DNA of 64,000 nucleotides from Planctomycetales bacterium ZRK34. GTDB lineage: Bacteria > Planctomycetota > Phycisphaerae > Phycisphaerales > Zrk34. Positions 1 through 10,741 of this stretch are shown here, piece after piece. The notes under the pieces were generated by a model. The model had not been told where the DNA came from. It saw only the letters and a program-made list of their open reading frames with translations, and ran no database searches. Both the position numbers and the translations under genes were made by a program. The stretch is taken from NCBI GenBank assembly GCA_014873095.1, contig CP050848.1:4337850-4401849 (forward strand), written 5' to 3'. The first letter of the stretch is position 1. Every line of letters begins with the position of its first letter.

Positions 1-50
1 TCCACGCGATCTCCGACGCGCACATCATCGCCATTAGGATAAGTGATCAT
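1..50 (-). CDS. 5' end of a small unidentified protein (cut by window edge)
   Basis: Reading leftward, an ATG at 48-50 opens a frame that stays open to the window edge and gives MITYPNGDDVRVGDRV. The 'PNGxxVRVGDRV' start resembles small soluble beta-rich proteins of unknown function that begin with a 'GDRV' strand. It lies 48 bases downstream of the gyrB stop on the same strand, so it could be the next gene of a gyrB transcript. Only 16 residues are visible and no strong ribosome binding site precedes the ATG, so the call is tentative. Confidence 0.4.
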   Translation of the reverse strand, partial: MITYPNGDDVRVGDRV

Positions 51-98
51 CTGGAATGTTGAATCATGCAGGGCGTTGCTGCGCCACTGAGCGGGCAA

Positions 99-2612
<2,514 letters not shown>

Positions 2613-2846
2613 TCATTCGCTGCGAAAAGGGGTCTTGCGAGGCGGAAAACCCTGTAAAATCAGGGGTATATTCAGGCCCGTCAGTATACCAGAAGCGTGA
2701 TCTGTCCGCTAGCGGCGACAAGCTCCCGGCCGCTTCAGAATCGGGGGCGATTCCGCCGGCTGTCAACCGTCGATTGGGGGTGGTTTTGACCCTGTAAGCG
2801 GGGGTGTTTTCTCGCCAAGGCGGGCAGCGGCGGATAAGCTGAAGAT

Positions 2847-3929
2847 ATGAAGGTTGCACTGATCAGCGATCCCCTGTGGTTGATGCAGGAACTGACGACG
2901 TTGCGGCGCATGGTCGTCGGACTTGTCGATGAGATGGTGCGCGTGGTGCGGGTGGTGCCGCAGTGGGTCGAGCAGCGCGAAGATGTTCAGACGATGACCT
3001 GCCAGCAGGTCGTGTACGGCGGGGCGCGGTGGCGCTGGCTGCGCGATGTGCAACTGCGGCGTCAGGCCACGCCGATGCGCCAACTGGAAGTGGATGTGCT
3101 GCATCTGATGGATGGTTCACTGCAGGGCGTCGGCACACGACTGGCCGGGGCGATGGAAGTGCCGATGGTGTGCAGCGTGTGGTCGAGCGCCGAAGTCGGA
3201 TTGTTGCGTCATCATCCGCAGGGACTGCCCGGGGCGTACATGGCGGCGACGCCGGCCCTGCTGGAAGCGGTGCAACAACGTGTCGGGCCGCACGCCCAGG
3301 TGGTGCTCGCGCCGCCGGGGGTTTATTCCACCGACGCGGCGCAACACAAGCCGCTGGAAGACCCGCAAGGGACGCTCAGTTGTGTCGTCGTTGGCGATGG
3401 CCGGGCGGATGAGCATTACATGGCGCTGTTGTGGGGCATGGCCAAGGCGAGTGAAAAACTGCCGCAGTTGATGTACTTCTTTTACACCGTATCGACGGAT
3501 CAACACCAACTCTGGCAGGCGGCGGAGAAGCTGAATCTGTTGGAACAGATGACGGTGGTGCCGTTTGATCCGGGCTCACGTGAACTGCTGATGCAGGCGG
3601 ACGTGGTGATTCAACCGCAACCGCTGGGGTCGGTGCGATCACTGGTGCTGGAGGCGATGGCGGCGGGGCGGCCGATCATCAGCGTGGCCGACCCGGTGCT
3701 CGACTACCTGCTCAACGGCAAGACGGCGAAGGTGCTCGCCGAGCCGGGCGCCGACGACTGGGCGACGGCCCTGGTGAATCTCGTCGAGCAACCACACAAG
3801 TACATCGAACTCGGGGCCGGCGGTCGCAATTACGTTCGCCAGCATCATTCGGCCTCGGCTTACGTGACCGCGGCGCTGAAGCTGTACCGAGCGGTCGCGA
3901 CGCCGGAGAATATACCGTTTGAGAAATGA
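2847..3929 (+). CDS. glycosyltransferase, GT4-like (GT-B fold)
   Basis: 360-residue protein resembling retaining GT-B glycosyltransferases of the GT4 type. The C-terminal nucleotide-sugar half is recognisable: 'PLGSVRSLVLEAMAAGRPII' followed by 'YLLNGKTAKVL' near residues 255-300 matches the family E-x7-E/EAMAxGxPV signature. The N-terminal acceptor half (MKVALISDPLWLMQEL) begins with the first beta strand of a Rossmann-like fold. There is no signal peptide or membrane helix, so it is probably cytoplasmic. Donor and acceptor cannot be told from the sequence, and no other sugar-polymer genes are near. The start follows AT-poor DNA shared with the divergent gyrB. Confidence 0.75.
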   Translation: MKVALISDPLWLMQELTTLRRMVVGLVDEMVRVVRVVPQWVEQREDVQTMTCQQVVYGGARWRWLRDVQLRRQATPMRQLEVDVLHLMDGSLQGVGTRLAGAMEVPMVCSVWSSAEVGLLRHHPQGLPGAYMAATPALLEAVQQRVGPHAQVVLAPPGVYSTDAAQHKPLEDPQGTLSCVVVGDGRADEHYMALLWGMAKASEKLPQLMYFFYTVSTDQHQLWQAAEKLNLLEQMTVVPFDPGSRELLMQADVVIQPQPLGSVRSLVLEAMAAGRPIISVADPVLDYLLNGKTAKVLAEPGADDWATALVNLVEQPHKYIELGAGGRNYVRQHHSASAYVTAALKLYRAVATPENIPFEK

Positions 3930-3945
3930 CGCCCCGACGCTCAGC

Positions 3946-3995
3946 TAGCCGCGACCTGACAGGTCGCGGATCCGCAGGCTGTCAGCCTGCGGCTA
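3946..3995. repeat. double-hairpin palindromic repeat, family A (copy 1)
   Basis: Two back-to-back hairpins: CGCGACCT/AGGTCGCG (3950-3957, 3961-3968) and CCGCAGGCT/AGCCTGCGG (3972-3980, 3984-3992). Both are enclosed by TAGCCGC (3946-3952) and GCGGCTA (3989-3995). The reverse complement recurs almost unchanged at 41480-41538. It lies just after the glycosyltransferase stop. Confidence 0.85.
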
Positions 3996-4010
3996 TTTGA
4001 GCATTTAAAC

Positions 4011-4047
4011 ATTCCCTTGGGCATTGGGATTTGGTCATTGGTCATTT
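4011..4047. repeat. 'CATTGGGATTTGGTCATT' repeat, family F (single arm)
   Basis: The segment has CCTTGGGCATTGGGATTTGG followed by TCATTGGTCATT, and matches the right arm of the snap-back repeat at 33241-33366. It lies immediately upstream of the panC start, so its 5' leader is built partly from repeat DNA. Confidence 0.7.
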
Positions 4048-4058
4048 ATCATGCGCCG

Positions 4059-4928
4059 ATGCAGATTACACACACAATCGACCAAACCCGTTCGCATCGC
4101 GCCACGCTTGGAACTGTCGCGATGGTGCCGACCATGGGGGCGCTGCACGATGGCCATCTGTCGTTGATGCGACAGGCCAGGACGCTGGCCGATCACGTGG
4201 CGGTGTCGATCTTCGTGAATCCGACGCAGTTCGCGCCGACCGAGGATTTAGAAAAATACCCGCGGCCGCTGGAGCGCGACCTGGAGCTTTGCCGCGAGGT
4301 CGGGGTTGATTTCGTGTTCAATCCGTCGGTGGACGTGATGTATCCGGCGGATGAGTTGGATGTGGTGGTGGATGTGCCGGCGTTGACGGGCGTGCTGGAA
4401 GGGGCGCATCGGCCGGGGCATTTTGTCGGGGTTTGCCGGGTCGTGGCGAAGCTGCTTTCGATCGTCGGGCCGAACGTAGCGGTCTTCGGGCGCAAGGACT
4501 ATCAGCAGTTGAAGGTGATCGAGGCGATGGCGACGGGACTCTGCCTGCCGGTGAAGATCGTGGCGGGCGAGACGGTGCGTGAAGCCGATGGGCTGGCGCT
4601 GTCGAGCCGGAATGTTTATCTGAGTGATGAGCAGCGCGCCGCAGCGCTGTCGCTGTCGAAAGCGCTTCGTGAGGCGGAGGGCATGATCAGTGACGGCGTG
4701 TTGGACCCGCGAGCGATCGAGACGGCAATGCGGGCGCAGATGCAGGCCCATCACGTGACGGTCGACTACGCGGCGGTGCGCGGGGCGCGTGATCTCTGCG
4801 AGTTGGACCTGATCAACACGTCGATGATGCCGGTGGTGTGCCTGGTGGCGGGGCGCGTGGGGGCGACTCGGTTGATTGATAATGTGGTGGTGGGGGAGGG
4901 GACGCGCTCGCCTTTGGCTCGCGGCTAA
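4059..4928 (+). CDS. panC: pantoate-beta-alanine ligase (pantothenate synthetase)
   Basis: Catalyses ATP-dependent condensation of pantoate with beta-alanine, the last step of pantothenate (CoA precursor) synthesis. The 289-residue protein is of normal family length. It has MVPTMGALHDGHLSLM near residues 22-38 (the HIGH-like ATP site), SIFVNPTQF, FGRKDYQQL, and ADGLALSSRNVYLS (the KMSKS-like loop). An in-frame ATG exists 14 codons upstream (4017), but those codons fall in repeat DNA and encode no family sequence, so the MQITHTIDQTRS start at 4059 is preferred. The gene stands alone; panB and panD are not in the window. It converges with rex, whose stop is only 10 bases away. Confidence 0.96.
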   Translation: MQITHTIDQTRSHRATLGTVAMVPTMGALHDGHLSLMRQARTLADHVAVSIFVNPTQFAPTEDLEKYPRPLERDLELCREVGVDFVFNPSVDVMYPADELDVVVDVPALTGVLEGAHRPGHFVGVCRVVAKLLSIVGPNVAVFGRKDYQQLKVIEAMATGLCLPVKIVAGETVREADGLALSSRNVYLSDEQRAAALSLSKALREAEGMISDGVLDPRAIETAMRAQMQAHHVTVDYAAVRGARDLCELDLINTSMMPVVCLVAGRVGATRLIDNVVVGEGTRSPLARG

Positions 4929-4938
4929 ACAGAAGATG

Positions 4939-5571
4939 TTATTCGGCGCTGGTGAGGAAGCTGAGTTGTTCGAGTTCGGCGGCGACGTCGACGCTACGGG
5001 TGGTCACGCTCGAAGGCACCTGCAACGGAGTCGGGGCGAAGTTGAGTATGCCCCGGATGCCCAACTCGATGAGCCGGTCGGCCACGGCCTGCGCGGCGCC
5101 GGCGGGTACGGCGAGAATCGCCATACGCACATCGTGCTTGTTGATGACCTCCGGCAATTCTTCCAGCGGTTGCACCGGCAGGCGGGCGACCTTGCGGCCG
5201 ATCTTCTTTTCATCGGAGTCGAACACCGCCACGAGTTCGAACCCCTTGGCGCGGAACCCCCCGTAGGCCGCGACGGCTCGGCCGAGGTTGCCGGCCCCGA
5301 CGATGAGCGTGTGGGTCGTTCGGTCGGTGCCGAAGATGCCGCGCAGGCGCTGAATCAGCGGGACGACCTCGTAACCGACGCCCGGCCGGCCGAATTGACC
5401 GAAGTAGGCAAGATCCTTGCGGACCTGTGCATCGGTGAGATTCAGCGACTGGGCGAGCTTGCGGCTGGAGACGGTGGCCACATCGGTGGCGGCGAGGGTT
5501 TCCAGCTGACGCAGATAGAGACTGAGCCGGCGTACCGCGGGATTCGGAACGTCTGATGGAGATCGGCTCAT
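4939..5571 (-). CDS. rex: redox-sensing transcriptional repressor Rex
   Basis: Rex senses the NADH/NAD+ ratio and represses fermentation and respiration genes when NADH is low. The 210-residue protein has an N-terminal winged helix (PNPAVRRLSLYLRQLETL, then VSSRKLAQSLNLTDAQVRKD and a glycine-rich turn with GQFGRPGVGY). A Rossmann NADH domain follows with GAGNLGRAV near residue 97, then VFDSDEKKIG. The frame is open for 34 more codons upstream, but the family start corresponds to MSRSPSDVPNPAVRR at 5571. No Rex-type operator (TTGTGAA-N6-TTCACAA) was found by eye near this gene or nuoC, so its targets here are unknown. Confidence 0.96.
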   Translation of the reverse strand: MSRSPSDVPNPAVRRLSLYLRQLETLAATDVATVSSRKLAQSLNLTDAQVRKDLAYFGQFGRPGVGYEVVPLIQRLRGIFGTDRTTHTLIVGAGNLGRAVAAYGGFRAKGFELVAVFDSDEKKIGRKVARLPVQPLEELPEVINKHDVRMAILAVPAGAAQAVADRLIELGIRGILNFAPTPLQVPSSVTTRSVDVAAELEQLSFLTSAE

Positions 5572-5830
5572 GGCCGGAGAATACGCTGGATGCTCCCCCA
5601 CGGCAAGCGGGGGATTCCGCGGGGCGGCGGATGCTGCAAGATGCACCGGGGCATCGGGTTGTGCGGCTGTCATCTTGACACCAAACCCCGACGCTGATAA
5701 GGTTGCCCCGCTGCCGGGTCGTCTATGCGGCCACAGAGGCGCCCCTCAGGGGCTCGGTGAAAACCGCAGTCAGGGGCGACCCGGAGGCGGGGTTGCCAAC
5801 AGCTGGCCGCCCCGCGAATCCACACACACC

Positions 5831-6958
5831 ATGTCGGAGCCTTGGATGCGCATCGGTCGCTGGTTGAACATCGGTTGTGTGCCCGTCGGTCTTTTTGTGC
5901 TCGCACTGGCGGTGATGAGTCCGGCCGCCCAGGCACAGCGCCAGCGGTTGGCTGATGCCATTGTGTCCAACCCCGGTCCGCTGCCGTCGCAGGCCACCGA
6001 CGCGATCGAAACCTACGTCAAAACATGGGCCGGTCAGTTGCTCACCGCCGAGAGCGATAAACAGATCATCGAAGCGCGGCAGCAGTTGCTCGAACCCGTC
6101 CAGCGCCAGGCGCCTGTGCAGACGACCGACGTGGTGCGCGATGCAGTCGCCCGCGCCACCGCCGCCATGCTCAAGCCCGCCGTGAAGAATTCAAGCGACC
6201 TGGCCCGCATGAACACCATGATCGTGCTGGCCCAGATGCCGACCGGCGATTCGGCCCCGACGCTTGCAACGGGACTCGCCGACAAAAACCGCGGCATCCG
6301 TTACTGGGCCGCCAAGGCTGTGGCCGAGGTCAGCAAGTTTGCACAACCCGGGCAGTCGCCTTTCAGCAACGCTCAACAACAGAGTCTGCTGGATGCGCTC
6401 AATAAGGTCATGCCGACTGAGACTTCCGCCATGGTGCTCGAGCAGATGTACCGGGCGCTGGGCAGCCTGACGATCCCCGCTGCTCAGAAGTCGTTGCTGG
6501 ATATTCTCGACCAGCGCATCAAACTGCACGTGAAGCAGGTCAGCCCCGGCCTCCGCGCCGATGCCAAGGGCATCAACAACCTCTACAGTCGACTGATCGT
6601 TCAGCAGGCCGTCGGCAACAACGTCAACCCCGCGTTGCGACAATTGACCGCCGTCTCGGGTAAGTACCTGCTGGTCGTTGCCAAGGGACTGCAGGCCGAC
6701 AAGGTGGAACAGGACCTGGTGCCGGTGTGCATGGAGTTGATTCAGGTTGTTGACGATATTTTCTCGAACATGCTCAAGCAGTTCGACCCGAACCACATGC
6801 CCGGCCCCTCGCTGGTGGCTGCAGCCCGCAGCAGTCAGTTTCCCGTGCTGCTGCTGAATACGCTGGACTGGGTCGGCGATTCGTCCCAGAACAAGCCCGG
6901 CATCCTGAGCACTTCTCAGATCAGCATCCCGATGGAAGATCTGACCCTGCCCAAGTAA
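5831..6958 (+). CDS. exported helical-repeat protein of unknown function
   Basis: 375 residues from the ATG at 5831; a second ATG 15 bases downstream (MRIGRWLN) is also possible. A signal peptide is clear: MRIGRWLNIGCVPVGLFVLA through SPAAQAQ, with likely cleavage after AQA. The mature part is alpha-helical; a segment near residues 150-175 (TLATGLADKNRGIRYWAAKA) looks like a HEAT repeat. No catalytic motif was recognised. It is followed by a palindromic repeat and then the ABC binding-protein gene on the same strand. The frame extends upstream of 5831 but encodes no plausible protein there. Confidence 0.6.
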   Translation: MSEPWMRIGRWLNIGCVPVGLFVLALAVMSPAAQAQRQRLADAIVSNPGPLPSQATDAIETYVKTWAGQLLTAESDKQIIEARQQLLEPVQRQAPVQTTDVVRDAVARATAAMLKPAVKNSSDLARMNTMIVLAQMPTGDSAPTLATGLADKNRGIRYWAAKAVAEVSKFAQPGQSPFSNAQQQSLLDALNKVMPTETSAMVLEQMYRALGSLTIPAAQKSLLDILDQRIKLHVKQVSPGLRADAKGINNLYSRLIVQQAVGNNVNPALRQLTAVSGKYLLVVAKGLQADKVEQDLVPVCMELIQVVDDIFSNMLKQFDPNHMPGPSLVAAARSSQFPVLLLNTLDWVGDSSQNKPGILSTSQISIPMEDLTLPK

Positions 6959-6973
6959 GTTCCCCCTCCTAGC

Positions 6974-7002
6974 CCGATGCTGAGCAAAGCGAAGCGTCGG
7001 GG
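6974..7002. repeat. palindromic repeat, family D (copy 1)
   Basis: CCCGATGCTGAGC...GCGAAGCGTCGGG forms an imperfect hairpin. Related elements with the CCGACGCTGAGG/GAAGCGTCTGG ends occur at 9798-9830 and, inverted, at 19797-19834. Confidence 0.65.
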
Positions 7003-7047
7003 TATCCATTCGCCACATCTGACGCCGGTCTCTTGTAGAATCCCTTC

Positions 7048-8805
7048 ATGCGTCTGCTTTTGCCCGTGTTGATTCTCGTCGGCCTGATGATTGGGTCGCT
7101 GATGCTCAATCGTCCCGAGCCCCGCGCCGAGTTGACGACCGGGTACATCTCCGTCGAAACGCTGGACCCGCAGATCGCCCGCGCCTCGGAAGACATCCGC
7201 ATCGCCTATGCGCTGTTCGAAGGTCTCTACAGCTTCGACAACGAATTCAACACCGTGCCCGGCGTCGCCAGTTCTTACGACCTCAGCGACGATCATCGAA
7301 CGTGGACCTTCCACCTTCGTGCAAGCGCCCGCTGGTCCGACGGCGAACCGGTCACGGCCTCCGACTTCACCCGTTCGTGGATGATCGGCCTGCTGCCGGA
7401 CACCAGCCCGCCATATATCGAATTTCTTCAGTACATCCGCGGTGGGGCGGACTTCACCAAGTGGGCGACCGAGCGACTCAAGCAGGTCAACGCCATCGTC
7501 GACCTCGCCGAGCGTCGTGCCGCGGCGCAGCAGCGCGTCGACGATATGCCGGCCCAGTTTCACAACATCGTCGGGGTACGCACGCCGGATGATCACACGA
7601 TCGTTGTTGAACTCGAGCGGCCCGTGCCATACTTCCTCGAAATCGCTGCGAGCTGGCCGCTGTTTCCGCTACCCATGCACGTGATCGATAAGCTGATGCA
7701 GGTGGACCCCGGCACCGGCATGCTCCGCCGCGATCCGCAATGGATCAAACCGGACAACGATCCGCCGACGATGATCAGCAACGGGCCGTTTGAGTTGGCC
7801 GCATGGAAATTCAAACGCGCCATTCGCATGCAGGCCAATCCGCACTACTGGAATGCCGACGCGGTCGGGCCCGAGTCCGTCGAGCTGCGCAACTATTCGG
7901 ACATGTACGCCATGTACAACGCGTACCACTCCGGCGGAATCGACATCGCGCTCGGCGTGACGCCGGTGCCGTTCGCCCCTGAGATCGTCGAAGCTCAGCG
8001 GGCCGGCAAGCGGGATGATGTTCACCAGTTCAACGCTTACGGCACCTACTACTACGCATGCAACACCCGCCCGACGCTTTCAGACGGCCGGCCCAACCCG
8101 CTGGCGAATGTACACGCCCGCCGGGCCCTGGCGATGGCGATCGATCGCCAGCTCATCGTTGACAGCGTCACGCGCCTGCATCAGCAGGCAACGACCGGCT
8201 TCACCCCGACGGGCGCGATTCGTGGTTATGACACGCCCACGGGGCTCGAATACAACCTCGAAGCCGCCCGCGCTGAGATGCGTGCCGCCGGGTATGGTCC
8301 GGGCAAACCATTCGGTCCGTTGTTGATGATTTACAACACCGGCGGGGGCCACGACCTGGTCGCCCAGGCCATGGCTCGCATGTGGGAACAGGCCTTCGCC
8401 GAGTTCGGTCTCGAGCCGCAGACCGAGGCCCAGGAGTGGAAGGTGTTCATCAAGCGGCGCTCGGCGGGCAACTTCATGGTCGCCCGCGGCGGGTGGTTCG
8501 GGGATTACACCGACCCGACGACCTTTCTCGATCTGTTCAAGACCGGCAACGGCAACAACGACTCGGGGTTTTCCGATCCGAAGTACGACGCCATGCTCGC
8601 CGAGGCCGCTGAGACGCTCGATCCGGTTCAGCGATTCGATCTGCTTGAAAAGGCCGAAGCGTACATCGTCCGCGATCGGTTGCCGATTGTGCCGCTGTAC
8701 TACTACAGCATTATCGATCTGTATGATGCCGAGCACGTCAGCAATGTGTCGACACACCCGCGCAATCTGCAGATGTTTGCCCGCATGAAGGTGCATCCGA
8801 AATGA
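7048..8805 (+). CDS. peptide-type ABC transporter substrate-binding protein (SBP family 5)
   Basis: 585-residue extracytoplasmic solute-binding protein of the OppA/DppA type. The N-terminus (MRLLLPVLILVGLMIGSLML) is a signal anchor with no lipobox cysteine, so the protein is probably membrane-tethered rather than a lipoprotein. Family features include ETLDPQIARASED, the SBP_bac_5 block ARWSDGEPVTASDF near residue 93, IVVELERPVPYFLE, and HARRALAMAIDRQLIVDSV. The stop overlaps the permease start (ATGA, 8802-8805), so the two genes are translationally coupled. Oligopeptides are the expected ligand class, but specificity is unproven. Confidence 0.9.
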   Translation: MRLLLPVLILVGLMIGSLMLNRPEPRAELTTGYISVETLDPQIARASEDIRIAYALFEGLYSFDNEFNTVPGVASSYDLSDDHRTWTFHLRASARWSDGEPVTASDFTRSWMIGLLPDTSPPYIEFLQYIRGGADFTKWATERLKQVNAIVDLAERRAAAQQRVDDMPAQFHNIVGVRTPDDHTIVVELERPVPYFLEIAASWPLFPLPMHVIDKLMQVDPGTGMLRRDPQWIKPDNDPPTMISNGPFELAAWKFKRAIRMQANPHYWNADAVGPESVELRNYSDMYAMYNAYHSGGIDIALGVTPVPFAPEIVEAQRAGKRDDVHQFNAYGTYYYACNTRPTLSDGRPNPLANVHARRALAMAIDRQLIVDSVTRLHQQATTGFTPTGAIRGYDTPTGLEYNLEAARAEMRAAGYGPGKPFGPLLMIYNTGGGHDLVAQAMARMWEQAFAEFGLEPQTEAQEWKVFIKRRSAGNFMVARGGWFGDYTDPTTFLDLFKTGNGNNDSGFSDPKYDAMLAEAAETLDPVQRFDLLEKAEAYIVRDRLPIVPLYYYSIIDLYDAEHVSNVSTHPRNLQMFARMKVHPK

Positions 8806-9773
8806 CGCGGCTGATCTTCTGGCGACTGGTGCAGCTTCCGCTGCTGCTGCTGGTGATCTACACGATCACGTTTCTGTTGGCGTGGGTGATGCCGGGCAAT
8901 CCGCTGCTGTTGGATGAAACGCGCCGCCCGCCGCCGGAGATCGAGGAAGCGATGCTCGCTCAGTACAACCTCGACGACCCGGTCACGTTCTACTTTCAGT
9001 ACCTGCGCGATGCGACCGGCGTGGGGTATCTGGCCAGGCGACTGGAGGGCGAGTCGATCCCCCCCCACGCGGAGGTGTTCAACCTCGGCCCGTCGCTGAA
9101 GTACAAGGACTGGCGCGTTTCAGAGATCATCGGTGACGCACTGCCGGTGTCGATTCAGCTTGGGGCGGCGGCGATCCTGGTGGCGTTGATCACGGGCGTG
9201 GCGGCGGGTGTCGCCGGGGCGGTGTGGCGCGATTCGATCATCGACACGGCCACGCTGTCGATCGTGCTCATTGGCATCAGTCTGCCGACGTTTGTCACGG
9301 GCGCGGTGCTGCTGGTGATCTTCTGTCTGAATCTGCAGTGGCTTCCGCTGGGCTGGGGGACGCCGGCCCAGTTGATCCTGCCGACGCTGACGCTCTCGCT
9401 GCCGTTTGCCGCGTACATCGCACGCCTGACGCGCCTGGGGATGATCGATGTGCTGGGTTCTGATTTCGTCCGCACCGCCCGGGCCAAGGGGCTCGCCCCG
9501 CGGCGCGTCGTGCTCAAACACGCGCTGAAGGTCGCCTTCCTGCCGGTGCTGAGTTTTCTGGGGCCGGCCGCCGCCGCGGCGATGACCGGATCGTTCGTCA
9601 TCGAGCAGGTCTTCAACATCCCCGGCATGGGGCAGCACTTCGTCGATGCGGTGCTGAACAAGGACCTGTTTCTGATCATGGGCGTGGTGCTGACATTTTC
9701 ATCACTGCTGATCGTGTTCAATCTGCTGGTCGACATCGCCTACGGGTTGGTCGACCCCCGCATCGAAATGTAA
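8802..9773 (+). CDS. ABC transporter permease, OppB/DppB type
   Basis: 323-residue inner-membrane permease. The first membrane helix (LPLLLLVIYTITFLLAW) is followed by the family 'MPGNP' segment. After a periplasmic loop come further helices and the cytoplasmic EAA loop (DFVRTARAKGLAPRRVVLKH) that contacts the ATPase. The C-terminus IEQVFNIPGMGQHFVDAVLN and LVDPRIEM is typical of OppB. It overlaps the binding-protein gene by 4 bases. No OppC permease or ATPase gene follows; the next gene (10071) is unrelated. Partners must therefore be encoded elsewhere, or the operon is broken. Confidence 0.93.
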   Translation: MTRLIFWRLVQLPLLLLVIYTITFLLAWVMPGNPLLLDETRRPPPEIEEAMLAQYNLDDPVTFYFQYLRDATGVGYLARRLEGESIPPHAEVFNLGPSLKYKDWRVSEIIGDALPVSIQLGAAAILVALITGVAAGVAGAVWRDSIIDTATLSIVLIGISLPTFVTGAVLLVIFCLNLQWLPLGWGTPAQLILPTLTLSLPFAAYIARLTRLGMIDVLGSDFVRTARAKGLAPRRVVLKHALKVAFLPVLSFLGPAAAAAMTGSFVIEQVFNIPGMGQHFVDAVLNKDLFLIMGVVLTFSSLLIVFNLLVDIAYGLVDPRIEM

Positions 9774-9797
9774 GTGAAACTTCCACTTACCCCACAA

Positions 9798-9830
9798 CGC
9801 CGACGCTGAGGCAAAGCCGAAGCGTCTGGT
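9798..9830. repeat. palindromic repeat, family D (copy 2)
   Basis: CCGACGCTGAGGC and GCCGAAGCGTCTGG form an imperfect hairpin 25 bases after the permease stop. It could end transcription there. The remaining DNA to 10070 shows no gene. Confidence 0.65.
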
Positions 9831-10070
9831 ACTGCCGTTGTCTTGTCGCCTCACCGAAATTCCCCCATGTTGATCTGACGCAACATCCGTCGCGAACGGA
9901 TGGCGCCCGATGGCGGGTGAGAATTTTGTAAGCATTCTCAAGGTATTTCCCACCAGCGTGTTACATCTTTTGTGGCACGGTGTGCCGCGCTGCGCCGCAG
10001 TGTTGGCCCCCCGGTTGTTTCATCTATGGCGTAAAGCATTGGCCCTCAAGACCCTCGGAAGGACGACGCC

Positions 10071-10373
10071 ATGGACGAGAAACAATTCCAAGTCAAACTC
10101 GCCGAACTCATGAGCGAAATCTCGACCCTGCCTGCCGGCGAACGAGCCAAGCTCGAAGAACTCGCCGCCGCCACGCAGAATCGACACCAGAAGCTACGCA
10201 AGACCGTCACCGATCTGCAGGAGTCGCTGGACTATCTGCGGCTGTCGATCAAGTACCTCATGTTCGACCTCGAAGCCACCCGCCGCGAAAACAACTACCT
10301 TCGCAAGATGCTCGAGGAAGAGTCCCGCAATTCCGAGGACGACCTCGGCGAAGACGAAGGCGGCATGCTCTAA
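10071..10373 (+). CDS. small coiled-coil protein of unknown function
   Basis: 100-residue acidic, almost wholly helical protein (MDEKQFQVKLAELMSEISTL...). Heptad-like hydrophobic spacing runs from about residue 25 to 85 (LRKTVTDLQESLDYLRLSIK, ATRRENNYLRKMLEEE), and the C-terminal tail is very acidic. There is no signal peptide, membrane segment or cysteine. The start follows GGAAGGACGACGCC, a plausible ribosome binding site. The nearest terminator-like hairpin is about 155 bases downstream (10529). A soluble oligomeric adaptor or nucleoid-associated role would be a guess. Confidence 0.7.
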   Translation: MDEKQFQVKLAELMSEISTLPAGERAKLEELAAATQNRHQKLRKTVTDLQESLDYLRLSIKYLMFDLEATRRENNYLRKMLEEESRNSEDDLGEDEGGML

Positions 10374-10528
10374 CGCCGCTGAAAACAGCCATTCCCTTGC
10401 GTGCCGCGAGGTTCGAAATGCCCGGCACGCAAGGGCCACAAGTGTTTGGATGAGCGCCCGGAGAGAATGAGACCAGTAGTACCCACCTCCGAACGATGAG
10501 CAGTCACCTACCGGCTGCCAAGAGACAC

Positions 10529-10566
10529 AAACGCCCGCAGCCGTTCTGGCCGCGGGCGTTCTCTTT
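10529..10566 (+). terminator. rho-independent terminator
   Basis: AACGCCCGC (10529-10537) pairs with GCGGGCGTT (10551-10559), and CTCTTTT follows. It ends the transcript of the coiled-coil gene or of an unannotated RNA in 10374-10528. Confidence 0.75.
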
Positions 10567-10600
10567 TGGCTGTCATGGGCGGGGGATCACGTAAAAAACC

Positions 10601-10630
10601 TTGCTATTTCAGTGCATCAGACGTTAAAAT
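10601..10630 (+). promoter_or_regulatory. candidate sigma-70 promoter
   Basis: TTGCTA and TAAAAT are spaced 18 bases apart in a locally AT-rich stretch about 110 bases before the LamG protein start. No other good match was seen between the terminator and the gene. Confidence 0.4.
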
Positions 10631-10741
10631 AGCGGTCTGAGGACGCAGTACGAAACTGAACATAGACGACAACCGTAGCCGCTACCTACAGGTGAGTATG
10701 TGGGTGCAGTCGTGCGGGCGAGGCCTTGGGAGACAATAGCC

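Larger units (their letters stand above)
10374..10741. other. intergenic region with terminator and promoter
   Basis: No protein gene is visible. The first 150 bases lie between the coiled-coil gene and a strong terminator, so they may be a long 3' UTR or hold a small RNA. The last 140 bases carry the promoter and leader of the LamG protein gene. Confidence 0.5.

Noticed and set aside
5572..5830. Rex autoregulatory operator
   Set aside because: No TTGTGAA-N6-TTCACAA-like palindrome found by eye; only a CCCCC/GGGGG hairpin (5589-5609) is present.
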